64,000 nt of DNA from Lunularia cruciata (GCA_948567375.1 OX419756.1:74316552-74380551), one strand, 5' to 3'; shown: positions 1 to 12,935, counted from the stretch's first letter. Program-made: numbers and translations. The notes: generated by a model from the sequence alone, not told the origin.

Positions 1-609
1 CATGGCCTTCAACATGAGCATACTGGTGGCCGTGATGTGCACCTTTCGACTTGGACGTGCAAAGATGATCCGAAGACAATCTGGCCCCAACGTTGGCTTC
101 AAAAGCAGCGGGCGCGAGTCTTTTTCATCAAGTATGATGCCAGTTTACAGAAGACCGACTCGATGGGAAGAATGGGAGTGACGATAATAGCTGAAAATCT
201 ATTGACAGAACTCGATTGGGCATTCCACCGAGGACAAGAATCGTCGAACACTTTCCGACCCGTAATCTTAGTCGGACATAGTTTTGGGGGTCTTGTTGTT
301 AAGCAGTTATGCATTCAGGCGGCAGAGCGGGAGCTTATGGCATCTAGAGACCGATTTGAACAGAAATTGCTAAGAAGCATTAAAGAGATTCTGTTCTTTG
401 GAACTCCCCATTTAGGGCCGGAAATGCTTGCTGGCATGGCAAAACAGATCATGAGTAGGAGTCCTTTGTTGCCATTGGTGGAATTGTTGAGCACCGAGGT
501 GGCTAGGCAAGGCGAGAAATTCCGCCAATTCGCAAGGAAAGCAAATTGGGAGATTTTCAGTATTGGAGAAGCTTTTGCTACAGAAATGAGAACTGGCAGA
601 TTCCTTATG
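1..609 (+). pseudogene. alpha/beta-hydrolase exon of HNL copy A
   Basis: The reading frame is open from base 1 and starts at the HG of the oxyanion-hole motif (FFHG in the intact copy). The nucleophile elbow GHSFGG and the FFGTPHLG motif are those of SERAC1/PGAP1-like serine hydrolases. I place the donor after ATG at 607-609, because the next homologous exon begins at 832 in the same phase. Unspliced, the frame continues to a stop at 694-696. The exon itself has no lesion; the gene is called broken because of stops further on. Confidence 0.8.
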
Positions 610-1111
610 GTAGACTATAATCTACAGAAATTAAAGTCTGATTTAATGAACGAGTTCTCTGTTTCTTATAAGAATAAAGTCCCTACTAATTACTAAATAT
701 GAAACAAGTTTTAAATGATCCAGTTTTCGCAGGTTGTCTAGCTTGAAACTATTTCCTGCATAGTTGTTTAGTCTAATAGAGACAATGCGAGGTCTATCTT
801 AAGTATTCATGTTTAAATCTTGCATGTGTAGGTCACAGGTGGAATCTCAAGCCAGATGATTGTAGAAGAAGCATCTGCACGGTTGGGACCAAATTACATC
901 ACAGTGACTACAGATCATTTGTCATTGTGCAAACTAGAGAGCAAATAATCGAACATGTTCCAGCACTTAGTCAAGCTGATTGACCTTGCTAACGTGCAGC
1001 AACAGCAGGTATTGGAGTTCGTTCATATCTGTTGTATGATCTGAGTAACTTAGGAAACACGACCTGTGTGCACAGTTTCTAAATTCCACTTCCCTCTAAC
1101 TAATATTGCAG

Positions 1112-2239
1112 GCGCAAGAAACACCAGCTCCAGGTGCAAATATGCAATGCCCTGCAAGGCGGAGGAAATCAGACTCGACGAATCCGGTGGGTACAGAGTC
1201 GCATTTGGAAACAGTTACTGCAGAAATTGAGAAGCGGCATTCGTTTATTGGGTTTTGTGGGATGGGAGGGGTCGGAAAGACCACCCTTGCAAAGTTGCTC
1301 TACGATAATATGAATGCCCGGTTTGGATACGCTTGTTTGGTAGACAAAGTGAAGGAGATTTCAGGGAACAAGAGAAAGGTAAAGGAAGAAGTGTGGAAAC
1401 ACATAAGTCCACATCCTGGAGGTGATTACAAGGAAAGCAGGTGGGATGAGATGATAAAGAAGAAACTTCTTGTCATATTTGATGATGATGTCGAGAAAAG
1501 TGAAGATGTAGAGTTACTGAATGAAATAGCTACAGAGAATGATGCTGAAGGAAGTTGTTTTACAGTCACAAGCCGAGATGAAAAGCTTTTGGTTCTATTC
1601 GGCGACAAGATATATGTTCATCGAGTTCCAGTTTTGGGGAGTGAACATGCAAGACAATTGTTCATTACACATGCGTTTCCAGGCAGTAATGAACCTCCAA
1701 TTGAGTTGGAGGAGATAGTGGTGGAAATTGTGGCAGGATGTGCTGGGTTGCCCTGACCCTAGAGGTGATAGGAAGTTTACTGAGAGGGAAAACTGACAAA
1801 CGGATGTGGGAAGAAATTCCCAAAGCTCTACAAGCAGTAGACTCAAAAAGGTTAGAGAGGTCTGGAGGAGCAAGTATGGGGTAAGCTAAGGGTGAGTATC
1901 GACAATCTTGGAACAGAGGAGTTGGAAATGTTTCTTGATGCGGCGACTATATTTACACGACCCGGTGAGAATAACTATTTTGGCCAACCGGAGTCTTTGC
2001 GGAGTTGGAGGGAGTTTAGGTCTGAAGAGGTAATGACGGCGTGGTCATCCACGTACGGCTACGCACACAACAGGTGGCAAGTCTTGATAGACAGATCTCT
2101 TGTATATATTGGAAAGATGGATAATGAATACGGTGACTTTGAGCCTCGAATGCACGACCATCTCCGAACTTTGGGCATCAGAATTGCACTGGAGAAAGGT
2201 AGAATTATTGAGCGCAATCCACTTGATTGTAACTACAAG
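1112..2239 (+). pseudogene. NB-ARC exon of HNL copy A, frameshifted
   Basis: This exon encodes an NB-ARC ATPase. P-loop GMGGVGKTT, kinase-2 LLVIFDDD, RNBS-B CFTVTSRDE and, after the lesions, MHDHLRTLG are all visible. It is open to about 1750, where one G is lost in the GLPL region and a TGA follows; the frame recovers from about 1892. Compared with the intact copy it lacks the serine-rich insertion and keeps the canonical MHD triplet. It ends at AAG before GTATTTCC at 2240, the same donor as the intact gene. Confidence 0.85.
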
Positions 2240-2644
2240 GTATTTCCTGTTTCCTTTACAAACTCTTCCTCTTCCTTCAGCAATTCATTTTTCCCAACTA
2301 AATGAGATATATTTACCAGTTATGTTTCCTAAATCTGAATTCATTTGTGAATCTAAACTGGAAGGGAGTCCGAAACACAGTTGTTGGGGTGAACATCATC
2401 GGGAACCTGGAGCCATTGTACTGGTTGTAATTTTGGGAGTCATACATCCATTCTCCTCCAACAAGTAGAAACTTTGAAGCGGTGGTGCTAAAATAGGGTC
2501 CGTCTTGTATAACTGCTTGATAGTTAGGCATGAAGACCTGGAGTTGCTTTATATACAGCACGATGGACGGATGCGCTTGAACTATGACAATTTCAGTTTT
2601 ACATTACATTTATGATAATTTTAGTTTTCAATGTCATTTTTTAA
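2240..2644 (+). other. Intron 5 remnant of HNL copy A
   Basis: This stretch matches the intron between the NB-ARC and LRR exons of the intact gene (55713-56118) along its whole length, including the terminal AAG acceptor. What follows at 2645 is not LRR but a dispersed repeat. It contains an antisense frame (2313-2561) that is also present in the intact gene's intron. Confidence 0.75.
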
Positions 2645-2834
2645 GTGATGCATGGCAAGTTTGGTCTCGTAGGGGGCAGGATGACATTTTAGTACAAACG
2701 CTATTTATTCTTTTAATGTTTATGTCTTGAGAAAAGTCACCTTGATACGGAAGCCATCTTTAGTTTGATAGAATGGCAGCAGGTGATCAACAGGACACAC
2801 GTTAAAAGATTTATTGCTCCTGCATGCCACGAGC
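2645..2834 (+). repeat. Dispersed direct repeat, copy 1
   Basis: About 190 bp beginning GTGATGCATGGCAAG. It recurs in the same orientation at 6156-6318 with roughly three-quarters identity by eye and several small indels. It starts immediately after the splice acceptor of the HNL pseudogene. The two copies bracket about 3.3 kb, so they could be worn terminal repeats of an inserted element, but no coding sequence or target duplication was found. Confidence 0.6.
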
Positions 2835-5800
2835 TATACTTGTTTACCATTATAATCTATGTAATAAGAGGTAAAAGGAGCTAGAACAATAATCTATTAT
2901 AATCAAAAGAGAACGAAAATTGGGCTCTTGTGTTCCTACATCAGCAAAGTATAAATGTCAAATTTGACATTCCAATTATTATATTTTAATTAAATTGTGC
3001 ATAAAATATTCAGTAATAACCATCAAGAAACCAAATTCATTACTCAAATATCAAGAACCACATTAAAAATGCAATGAAAATATTGATTCTCGTTTTGGCC
3101 GTTATGTACCCTTGTAAACCGTCGGCTGTCTAATTAGATTAATCTATGGTTAGTTAGCATTCAAAAGCTATAAACCTTGGAATCCTTTTCGTTAAGCATG
3201 AGCCATGGACATGTTTTTCCGCTAGAGCAATATGCACATAGAAGTTGACATCTTGTAACATTTCTATTACCATCTGAGGTACGCTAAATTTTCCCAATAG
3301 TTGGAATATAGAAAGATATCTAATACCTGATGAATATAACCGGACACGTCTCCCGGATGCGTCGCTCTTCACTACGTAGCATTACCTCGTATGGGGAGGA
3401 CATCGCGCGAGGAGGTACTGCAGTCGACAGAGATCGATGCTCCATGAACCTTACGGAGTTGTGAGGAGAGTTGCCGTCAACTCCCACATCGGCTTTCTAC
3501 CTACCGGTGGAAAACCCGGTGATTGCCGGAAGGTGAACCCACACGAACGAGAGTTTAATTTCTTCGTCCGTTGAACGTGAAGAATTGGATTCAACCAGTT
3601 CAAGCGTCTCTTCTTTGGATGCCAAGACAGTCAAAGAGAACTCTAAGATTAATGTACTGTATGTGGGAAGAAAAGAAGGCCAACGAAGGAGAGAACGACG
3701 TCTGTGCGGCTGCTATTCCCGAGAAACTCTTAAATTTGAGAAGTCTGCAGTGATGGAGAGGGTGGATGGCTACTGGACTTGGCTGGTCTGATCTAACCGC
3801 GTCCTTGAGGGGGTGAATTGAACTGGTCTTTGTTCACATTTGGTTTCTCTGAAGTCCTCGGAGTTGGGAAAGAAAGGTGTACAGCTGATCGTGCAGGAAC
3901 AGGGGAGGAGAAGGAATGGAATCGTGCATATGTTTGATGAGAATCAGCTGATCTAGTGTAAGTAGCGAAATTTATTCGGGAATTGTAATGATAGGGTGAG
4001 GTGGATGAAAAGCCGGATTTGATAGTCTGTGAATTCTATTCAAGAGGCGGAAAGATTTATGAGACTTGAAAGAAGATGAATCTTGCATTTGCATATTCCT
4101 AGATCTTCAGAATAGAAATTCCGGGTAATTTCCAAGTCAGAAATTATGATTACGAGTAGTCGAAGAAGTTAGAGCGCAATGCACCGCCTCATGTCGCTGT
4201 ACATTTAGTGATGCTTTCAGAGCATTCAGATGGCCCCTCTGCACAACCAGAGATTTGGTCTTCACGACGTAATGCCAAGCGCATCTTGGGCTCCAACGAA
4301 CTGGCGCTATTACAGAGGTCAAAACTCGTCCCTTCCGTCCCTTGTAGAGTGGACGCGTGAATCCGCTGTTAAATCCTGAAACTCTTTGGAGTTTGCTGTC
4401 TGATTATCATTTCTGATGTCTGACTCAGCTAAAGAAGCCTATTGTTTCTCGTTAGCTGATTATCAGTTACCTTCTTTAGCTGAAGTTATATGCCTGCACG
4501 TTTTCGAGTAGTAAACGATTCTCGTGTACAGTTGATAATTATGCCCTTGTATCTGAGTACACGATTGTTAAGTCGTCAAATTGTCCACATGCATACAGTA
4601 GCTATGGTATCTCGAACATCGCTGTGAGACCAGGACATGCATATAACTTCACTCTTGGAAAGTGAAATTATAATAAGATTAATTGCTGCGTCACGACGAT
4701 CTTTGTTAGGGTTTTACCTGTAGCGGAGCAAAAAGGCGGAAGTCAGTGATGTCTTCCGCTAGTGTCCCTTCCTTTGGGAGGTGGAGATGATGAACCTGAG
4801 CCATTCTTCCAGCCAGTTTGAGTGATAATTCCAGGTCAGGTTTGATTTTTTTCTTCACTTCATCAAACGGGCTGAATACGAACAGGAAGATAGATGTTGT
4901 TGGGCTTGCTGGATCAACAAGTCTTGGAATGGTCAATAGACGTGCTGGCCAGCCATATCCCATGTGTCAATTTTGCATTTCCTTCTCACTTTTCAGCAAC
5001 TCAACGTCGATCACTTTTGTTCTCCACAACGCGTCCCGTATCTTTTTCCCCAACTTGGATTCGTTGTGAATTATTCGCATCATCTTCTCCCTCGGCTGTG
5101 TTTTTCCTAAGGGAGAACAACGATTGTGATAGCCGCCGAGTGTATTAGCAAAGGTGTCAAACCAAAGCCTAGCGAATAACACAGGGCAGAGTCAGATTCT
5201 TTAAGTTCCATGGAAGGCATTCATATTTTATTTTTCTTGGGAATGAGAAAATCTTCCATGAGATATTATGTTAGAGTCAGGTCACAGTTCCTCACCAACT
5301 GCAAGAGATTGGGTAGCTTGATTTGACAGACCGACAGTAGAGGCGATTGCATCCCCGTTTAGTCCCGCCATGTCCTCATATGAGTCACATTTAGCTGACA
5401 CAGTCTCCCAGTACCAGTGAGCTGCGAAACAAAAGAATTTCAACGAAGCTCTCGTCACAACTGACTGTGGATGATCGTGTAGTGCTGAGAATAAAGACGA
5501 ATATTTCGAACAAAAACGAAATGTCGTTCTTGGTATGCGCAGTCCTTCACTTCAGATCTGGAGATGAATCTCTTCTGGATCGGCAATATCTACTTCTTAG
5601 AAAGAAGGATGAGTGGGATATCTCCACAGCGGCCAGTCCGATGCCCTATCAAGCTATCACACTATCGAGGTGACTTACAAATCAGGGAACATGATATCCA
5701 CAAATATAGCTCACCAAGGAGGACAAGAAACACTACTTCAATGCTGCTGAACATGAAAACTTCTGCGGTAGTTACATCGGATGATGCGAAAAGAGATCCA

Positions 5801-6155
5801 CCACCGATACATGAGTTGCTTTACGTGCATATTATGTATATTCTGTGCATTGAGCAGGTGTGCTGCGAGTGGGGACCTGATGACGGAAATCATGCGTATG
5901 AAAATAAATTCGCTGTAGCTCAAAACATAGTATCCATGTCATTGAGCTCGATTCCTGTTCCCAGAGTCGTCCATATCCAGTTGGAGTAAGACTTTGGTGC
6001 AGATCAGGTACCAATGTCACGCTTCCTGAATATAACATCGTATGCAGATTCCACACTGGATAGAAACGGAACCCCAGCTTTCCCCATTCTTGGCTTGTTA
6101 TGGTCTTGCTTGGAGTTAGGGTCTCGTGTGGAACTTTATACTGGCTATACACGAA
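2835..6155. other. Non-coding stretch between two direct repeats
   Basis: I see no recognisable gene. Open frames are short (61-141 codons), overlap on both strands and resemble nothing I know. The 3.35-3.80 kb part is relatively GC-rich and could hold a relic exon, but I cannot name it. The stretch is bounded by the direct repeats at 2645 and 6156. Confidence 0.4.
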
Positions 6156-6318
6156 GTGATGCATGGCAAGTTTGTTCTCGTAAGGCAGGATGACATTTTA
6201 GTACAAATCCCCTTTATGTCTTCTAATGTTTATGTCCTGAGAAAAGCTATCTTGCAGGTGATGAGGTGATCAACAGGACACACGTAAAGTAGATTTATGA
6301 CTCCTGCATGCCATGAGT
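6156..6318 (+). repeat. Dispersed direct repeat, copy 2
   Basis: Same family as 2645-2834. It starts GTGATGCATGGCAAG, shares the block ending in CAACAGGACACACG and finishes near the CTCCTGCATGCCATGAG match. Confidence 0.6.
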
Positions 6319-9300
6319 TTATATGAATTATATGATTGTAGTTAGAGAGCCACTGATCATAATAGCTTCACTTGCACTTGCTTAGTAGTACGAGTAACCT
6401 TTGCAGAGAGGGAGATTGGAGTACTTTCTCTAATATATAAACGCAGAGAGTGAAGTATGGGAACAAGTGCTGACCAGGGATCTCATGCCTAAGTATTCGA
6501 ACACGTTGTTGACTTAAGAACAGAGTGCGCTAACAGGTAGTTGGATCGTCTTTGGGGATTCTGAAACTATGTTCCTATTTCAAAATCGTACACCCTCAAC
6601 TTTCTGCCTTTTGTGTGTGGCATCATGAACTAGACCGGTTCGGTTATCAAATTGTACTAACAGTTCGATCCAGTCATTTTTGTGTGGCATTTTGACCCTC
6701 TTTAGCTTGAAAGAGTAACATTCCTAGGCTTTTTTACCACCTCATAACCACTGCTCAATTACCTCACCTACAGAAAAGAGTATGGTTCATCTAGTGAAAT
6801 TCGTTGAATCGTTCCTAGCTATGTTTCTTTCTAACCAATAACTCATTACTTTTAGCCATCTTTGAGCCTTTCAACTTGACTACATTTCAAAACAGTCCAC
6901 AAATTTGGGTCATGAGATTAGTGGAAGATGTATCCTGGATAGAGTCTCAGGAAGATACCTCATCACTGGAACGGACATTGGGCACTAGGTTGTTGTGATG
7001 CTAATCGTTGCTTGCGTTGTGGTCTCGCTTCTCCAATTGAATGAAATGCTAATCGACTTTTCAGCGGACTCGTGACCTTGAACATTAGCCTGACTGCCGA
7101 GCTTCCCGTGTTCATCTTTGAGTTGTCGGGATTGCTCAGCTTGGAGTACTCTGTCCTGGTCATTGTTCTAGGGGTAATTCATAAGCAGGTTGCTTCGTTA
7201 GTTCCGATGGCTTGAGGAGAGCAACTCGCTTCAGGTGAAGATGGCCGTAATGTCCCGCCATTGAAGGCAGTAGATTTCTGGCAATAGAAGATGAATACAA
7301 AAGTTTGATTGCAAATTCGACGTGTCACTCTTTTCAGTTTTTGGGAGAGGAAATTTACTCGTTCAGAGCGCTGCCGAAAATTAACTTCTTCATTTATGTG
7401 ATTATTTGTTTTCAAGTGAGTGAATTCGTTTACTGCAGAGATGTTGTTGGTCAGGTCGCGGATGGCACCGCTGGTTCGAGTATGTTGGAGCGGAGGAGTA
7501 GAATTTGCCGAGTGCTCCTCTTGCGTCAATTTCAGCGGCATTCTCTTGTGGCCGAAAAAAACCCCCTTCTTTCTTTGCACGAAGTAAACCGCTTCGCGGA
7601 GCTCGTTAAACAAATGCAGTCTTTTCACCGTTTAAAAGGAATACTTCGAGAAAGAACTGTTTGCAGTGACTGTCTATGCAGGATATATTTACGTTGTTCA
7701 TACTTGAACTGAGCCTTCGCACTTTCTATTTTCTGGTCCTGGTTCTACCTGGTTGGTTGAAACTGTTGTTCACTTTTGGAGTCTTGTATCCATTTTCATC
7801 TACTAAAAGGTCCAGGTTACACACAAAAACAAGATTCATCTCAGTGAAAGCTTTTACTTCCCAGCTCATCCTCTTGTAGCAGGGAACAACCCTGGCATCG
7901 AAGAAAGTTGAATACCATAGCGTGCGATTGCTGGGAATGGCCGCTGCGTGTTTCGGTCTCTTGTAAGGACTCCGACTTTGTTAAGATGCACTTTTAAGGA
8001 CAGGATTTATGCTTCTTAGATGGTGAAGAGGTAGGGCTTGAGTACGAGTAATGGTTACTCTCCCCCCCCGGTTGGAGGGGGTATAGTTCATCATCAGATT
8101 TTTGTGTGTTCATGGGGTTGGGAATCTCCCATTTTCCGAACTGCTTCCGCTCTCACTACACATACCCCCTACCATCAGAGTCCAGATTCCAGCAGATATT
8201 TGTGAGGTGGTTTTGGGCCGATCATTCATGTCCGTCCAGCACCGGTGATCTCTGTGAATTGGAAGTCTGCACTGCCTATGTTGTTAATATTTTCTCACTC
8301 AGTGCTTGACAAGCACTATGTTTACGCCTTACAGAATCCTAGAACATAATAATTATTGAGCACACGTGGTCTAGTCTACTTGTTCTCCTGCTCATTATTT
8401 TGTTTTGGTATCCGTTTACTTTACTGCCCTCGATGTATGGCATTATGGACCCTTGGTATTGACGTGAGTTGGATCATGTCCTGTTTCACTCCGTTTCCAA
8501 TGTATGTTTGGTTGCAATACCTACGTACAGACATCTGAGAAAGATAAAGGGAAATTTCTTCTAAACTCCAATAGATGCAAGTACGCGCAATTAATTCTTG
8601 ATTTGGTCAAACCTACGGCTTCCCAATAAGCAATGGTTGTCGAACTCTCAGAAAGGGCATAAAGGTCTTCAATGGAACAGAGCAGAAGTTTGAATGAAAG
8701 AAGATTCCACATTGAGGCAGATAATCTGAAGTCCAGTCAGTATAAAAAGTACCAACTGTAGTGCCCAGGAAAACGGATTTCTGAAGCTATCACCAAATTG
8801 AACGTAGTATGGAACTAGCGGAAAGTAGGTTCCGATTTTTAAAATCAAATATAGAGCGAAAGCTAATTCAGTTAATTCAACAACCTCGTTAGTTTCTCTC
8901 TCCGGTATATTGATCAGCATTCTGTCCATTTCTTGTTCCAGCACTCTGGTTGATATTTTCCTTTGTTTGGGAAACGATACTATGTTTTAAGTTACGAGGT
9001 GCTGTGGAGCTGGAACTGTGCATGTTGTTTGGAGGGACAGATGATTAGGCTAGAAAACAGCCAGTCGCGTTTCTCGACTTGGAGTTCGTGCTGACACTGT
9101 CTTTCATCCTCGTATAAACAGATGAACTCGGGATGGCAGTGATGGACACTATCTTTAGGTCTGACCAATGAGGAAACAAGTACAAAGATGATCGGGATAA
9201 CAGCCGAAGAATCAGTTAAACAGAAATTTGTTTCTGCAACAGTGGGTCTAGTTTACTTAACTTATTGTGTATTGTCTTTTTGCTAAGGCGCAGGTAAAGT

Positions 9301-10498
9301 GAAGGTCCTTGTATATTGCAATCCATGGACTCTATTGCTGACGATGGAGATTTAAGTTTGTAGTCATATCTTATGTGAACTCGAGGTGGCATCAAATAAG
9401 TAACTGGTTTTGTGTTTCTCAATGCAAATACTGTCAAAGAATTACTAGCCCAAGTTTGTGGGGTGGGGATTCGAGCTTCTGGTGAGCATCGCGGCTGATT
9501 ACTTTCTAACCTAGTCATGGATACCAATGAGACTAAATAGAGTCAGGAAGGTGATGCAAGGTGATGGTTTATCTTGCAAATCCCGACTATGAACAATGAA
9601 TTACGCGAATTACCCGTGCTAGCACAGAGGAATTCTTTTCTAGATCTACCTAGAATTGGTGATTCTCAAGAAGAGGGACTTTGAAGAAATTCACCGGGTT
9701 GAAAAATGGTTCTAGAAGGCTTAAGTCATAACTAATATTCATCTCCGTGTGCTTTCTAGGATGCGCTTTCAACCAATCAATCATTGGACATGCCCGAAGC
9801 AGAAGTATTTATATTTACGTGCTCTGTCATTGTTGCATTCGTTGCAGTTCATTTCAGTCGGAAACTTAAAAGTATTAATGATCATTCTTGTGCAAACGTC
9901 CAGTGAAAACTGAGTATGATAAAAATAAAAGATTGTTAGAGGAATAGGTTTTTGATTGTCTTTGGATGTAATCGATTATTGTTTAGTATCCAAAAGCGGG
10001 CCAAGTTAGTGTGGCATAGTCTGTTCAACTATTGATACTGTTTATGTACTTTCATGCCTACCATTCGAGTTGTGCTGAAGCGCTTCAAAGCCACTGGTCC
10101 ATCCATATCTCGAGGTCAACAAGTTTTATCACCGAAGAAACTTATATAATTTAATGTTCGAAATCTGACAGTGGAAGGAGAGGAGGTGATCGTTACGTCC
10201 CTGATCGGAGAGTATGGTTGTGAATCTAAGAAACCAAGGAAGGATAGAAAGGCACGGAAGCCCGTGAGATTACTGTATCATCGTATTGTCACTAAACGCT
10301 TCACATTGATTTGAGAGTGACAACTTCCACCACAAAATATTACGGAGCTTGCGATTTCCTCCTCTCTGAATTCGTGTCGACATGCAGATTTTAGCATGAA
10401 TAAGGCAAAGCCACTAAGTACCTTGCCTGATTCCAACCCGTGAAAACTACCCATATAGTAATGTTAGTGAAGCCATTTAATATACTATAGCCTATAGG
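6319..10498. other. Intergenic DNA without recognisable genes
   Basis: About 4.2 kb of single-copy-looking DNA. The longest frames are a 149-codon minus frame (7179-7628) and a 135-codon plus frame (7305-7712) that overlap each other. Neither shows a known motif, a supportable splice structure or a membrane/signal pattern. Two further minus frames at 8521-8944 are also unrecognised. Confidence 0.4.
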
Positions 10499-10824
10499 GA
10501 CCTGATCCGCTGAACGATTTCAGTTCGAACAAAAAAGTCAAATCCAATACATTTGCTCATCGTCATTTTACTCTGACAGTGGTGGTGGGTGTAACTGTTT
10601 CCCAAAGCTCGAACAGGTTTTACTGTTATCATGAGGGATGTTGAAAAGAGGTATAGAGACGTGATCAGCTCAACGCTTTCAATTGGAACAAAGAACCAAA
10701 TTATGAGTCCGATGCATTCGCTCATCGTCACTTCCCTCTGACGGTGGGTGGTGGGTATATAACTGTTTCCCGTAGCTCGAACAGGTTCTACTGATCTCAC
10801 AAGGGACGTTGAAAAGAGGTATGC
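10499..10824 (+). repeat. Tandem duplication, about 162-bp unit, two copies
   Basis: Unit 1 is about 10499-10660 and unit 2 about 10661-10822. Both run from a GATC(C/A)GCT(G/C)AACG start through GCTCGAACAGGTT to GTTGAAAAGAGGTAT. A 119-codon minus frame here is repetitive for this reason and is not called as a gene. Confidence 0.75.
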
Positions 10825-11828
10825 ACGATCAGTATCTGGACGCCCTGACACAAAACTTTATGCTGAAAGAATGCTCACAAAGACCTGCCAACGTAAGAGT
10901 TCCAAAGATTAACAAGGTAAAAGCCGGAGGGAGGTGTACGCGTGGAGTGTATGTAAACAGGAAAAGTGATCCTACCAACGGCAGAGGATACTTGAGACAA
11001 TTAATCACTTACGCAACCCTCTTGATGAAAATGTTGTCCTTCTTTGTATCAGTAAAAGACGATAAATAAATAAACCTCGCTGGTGCATGACTACTATCTA
11101 TTTGTGGTTACTGCAAACCTTGCAAAGAGAGCAATGACCTTGAGCGGATTTTCTAAACATTCAGTTGTAGAGCACGATCCTAATTGAAGCATTGTCTGAG
11201 GAAATGTATATATCGTGAAGTCCACTGTTTGGGTCCTTGTTAATCGGACTAACATCGGGGTTGTTGCTCATCACCTTCTCGGTTTGCAAGTACATGTGAT
11301 CACAGTTTCGTCAACTTTGTTGGGAAAGAAATTGAACGATTTGTGCTTACAACTTCAAGGAAATAAACCGCTGAGTATGACCTTCCTCGACATCTGGCAG
11401 TGCTTTCTTGACAATCATACTCTGGAGCAAGTACTTTCCAGATGGACCGTCTGATCAGATACACCCCCACAATACACTGTACAAAATCAGTCTCCTGGCT
11501 GCTTCAACATCTTTAATTCCCTTTGCAGTGGAATCTCATGTACAGTAACCTGTCTGTATTTTCAATTTGTATTCCATCACTGTTTTAAACACGTCAAATA
11601 CAACCAGCAGCAATAACGTACGATTAAATACTCAGTGTACGCCGGAATCTAAAGAAACAATCTGCATACAAGTCCGGTCCCTCCCTCCTTCTCTTTAGTG
11701 GGGATATGTCTTCCGATTGAACTCAGCTTACGATCATCACCACCACGAATGAGAAAAGTGCACTTTTGCTTAAGAACATCTTCTTTCCACTGCCTAACGA
11801 CGATTCTTGTCCTAAGAGGACTTGAGAG
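10825..11828. other. Intergenic DNA
   Basis: About 1 kb with only short unrecognised frames (86 codons at 10809-11069 and 79 codons at 11215-11454, both plus). Nothing further can be supported. Confidence 0.35.
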
Positions 11829-12935
11829 GTCTGTTTTAAGTTAGTATCTTTTTAGCTTCACCAAGCGTAGCATTAAGCAACACTAGAAATATTCAAAGAC
11901 GAATAATTATAAACTTGATTCCAGCATTAACCAAAACTAGAAATATTCAAAGACTAATAACTATATATTTGATTCCAACGGACTGATCAAAAGATTGAGT
12001 TGCTAAAAGGGGTGCTTTATCAAATCGCGTGCTTCAGTTGAGACTAATAGGAAATATTAGTGAATCAAGTCATGTCTTCCTTGAACATAGTAACTTGTTG
12101 TATAGCTATTTAATTGTTGAAGAGAATAGATATAGAAATATTATCATCAATTGAGAAATATCCTAAAATTCTAACGTACTAAACTGCAGTTGTATGAAGT
12201 TGCAACATCATTCAAGCAGGGAATATTCACATATCAAACAAAAATTAGAAGTAAATATGCCTTGCAACTTCATCTTTATTTACAACTCGTTCTCTCCCAT
12301 GCGATAAATTAAAATAAATTGATGAAAATAAAACCTTCATGGAAATCACGATCTATACAAAGAGTCTTATTTTCACGACGAGTTAAAACACACTTAAGAG
12401 GTCGAAATATTCTTAGTAAACACAAGCCATTTTTATCGGAGAATTTGACTCACATAAAACATGATTTTATGGCAGATTAAAAGATAGTATTGTTTTCACT
12501 GCCGAACAATATATTTTGAGAAGCAGCCACATATGAAGAAAATTGATAATTCTGATATAAATAAATAAATAAATATTAATTTTTGTAGATGTAGAATCGC
12601 GGGCATTTTTTTCCATACCTACACTAATTTCAAATCGTATACTTTGACTTGCAAATGAATGGATTGATTTTATTCTAAAACATATCAAATGAAACTTTAC
12701 AAAAGGAATATGCCGTAATACAATTCCGTTCTAAAGATATATTGAAGTAAACTCTGGAAGAAGTATAAAGGTACCACACTAGATGACATGAAATGTAATG
12801 AAATGGTTCTTTTCCAAAACGAGAGATTCTAAAAAGGATTATTTTAAATATTAATTATTTTAAATATTAATTATTTTAAATATTAATTATTTTAAATATT
12901 AATTATTTTATAAAAGATTTTCATCATTTTTTATA
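11829..12935 (+). repeat. AT-rich duplicated block R, left copy
   Basis: This block aligns with 62860-64000 from the shared TAAGTTAGTATCTTTTTAGC onward, with long matched stretches, small indels and the same orientation. It is AT-rich and has no supportable gene. Near 11880-11985 it holds a short internal duplication (two units starting CTAGAAATATTCAAAGAC). The exact right end is uncertain because the other copy runs off the window. Confidence 0.75.
12839..12909 (+). repeat. 16-bp AT-rich tandem array
   Basis: Four and a half copies of TTATTTTAAATATTAA in a row. The partner copy of block R near 63958 has only about one unit, so the array expanded after the duplication or shrank in the other copy. 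Confidence 0.85.

Larger units (their letters stand above)
1..2239 (+). pseudogene. HNL (hydrolase-NB-ARC) pseudogene, copy A, cut by the window edge
   Basis: A broken relative of the intact receptor at 52750-58900. Homologous exons lie at 1-609 (hydrolase), 832-1008 (end of hydrolase) and 1112-2239 (NB-ARC), with introns at the same places as in the intact copy. The first exons lie left of the window. Visible lesions are a TAA at 946-948 where the other copy has CAA, a one-base deletion near 1750 that breaks the GLPL-type motif (TTGCCCTG against TTGGCCCTG), and a net two-base loss near 1840-1870. The LRR exon is missing; homology stops at the 3' splice site at 2644. The hydrolase nucleophile elbow GHSFGG, the P-loop GMGGVGKTT and an MHD motif are still readable, so decay looks recent. 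A short transcript could still be made, but no full receptor. Confidence 0.88.

Noticed and set aside
99-314. Antisense frame in the hydrolase exon, also present at 53500-53715
   Set aside because: It mirrors a conserved sense exon, so conservation of the antisense frame is expected; no motif is seen.
7179-7712. Overlapping 149- and 135-codon frames on opposite strands
   Set aside because: No motif, no splice or start context, and mutual overlap; not supportable as genes.
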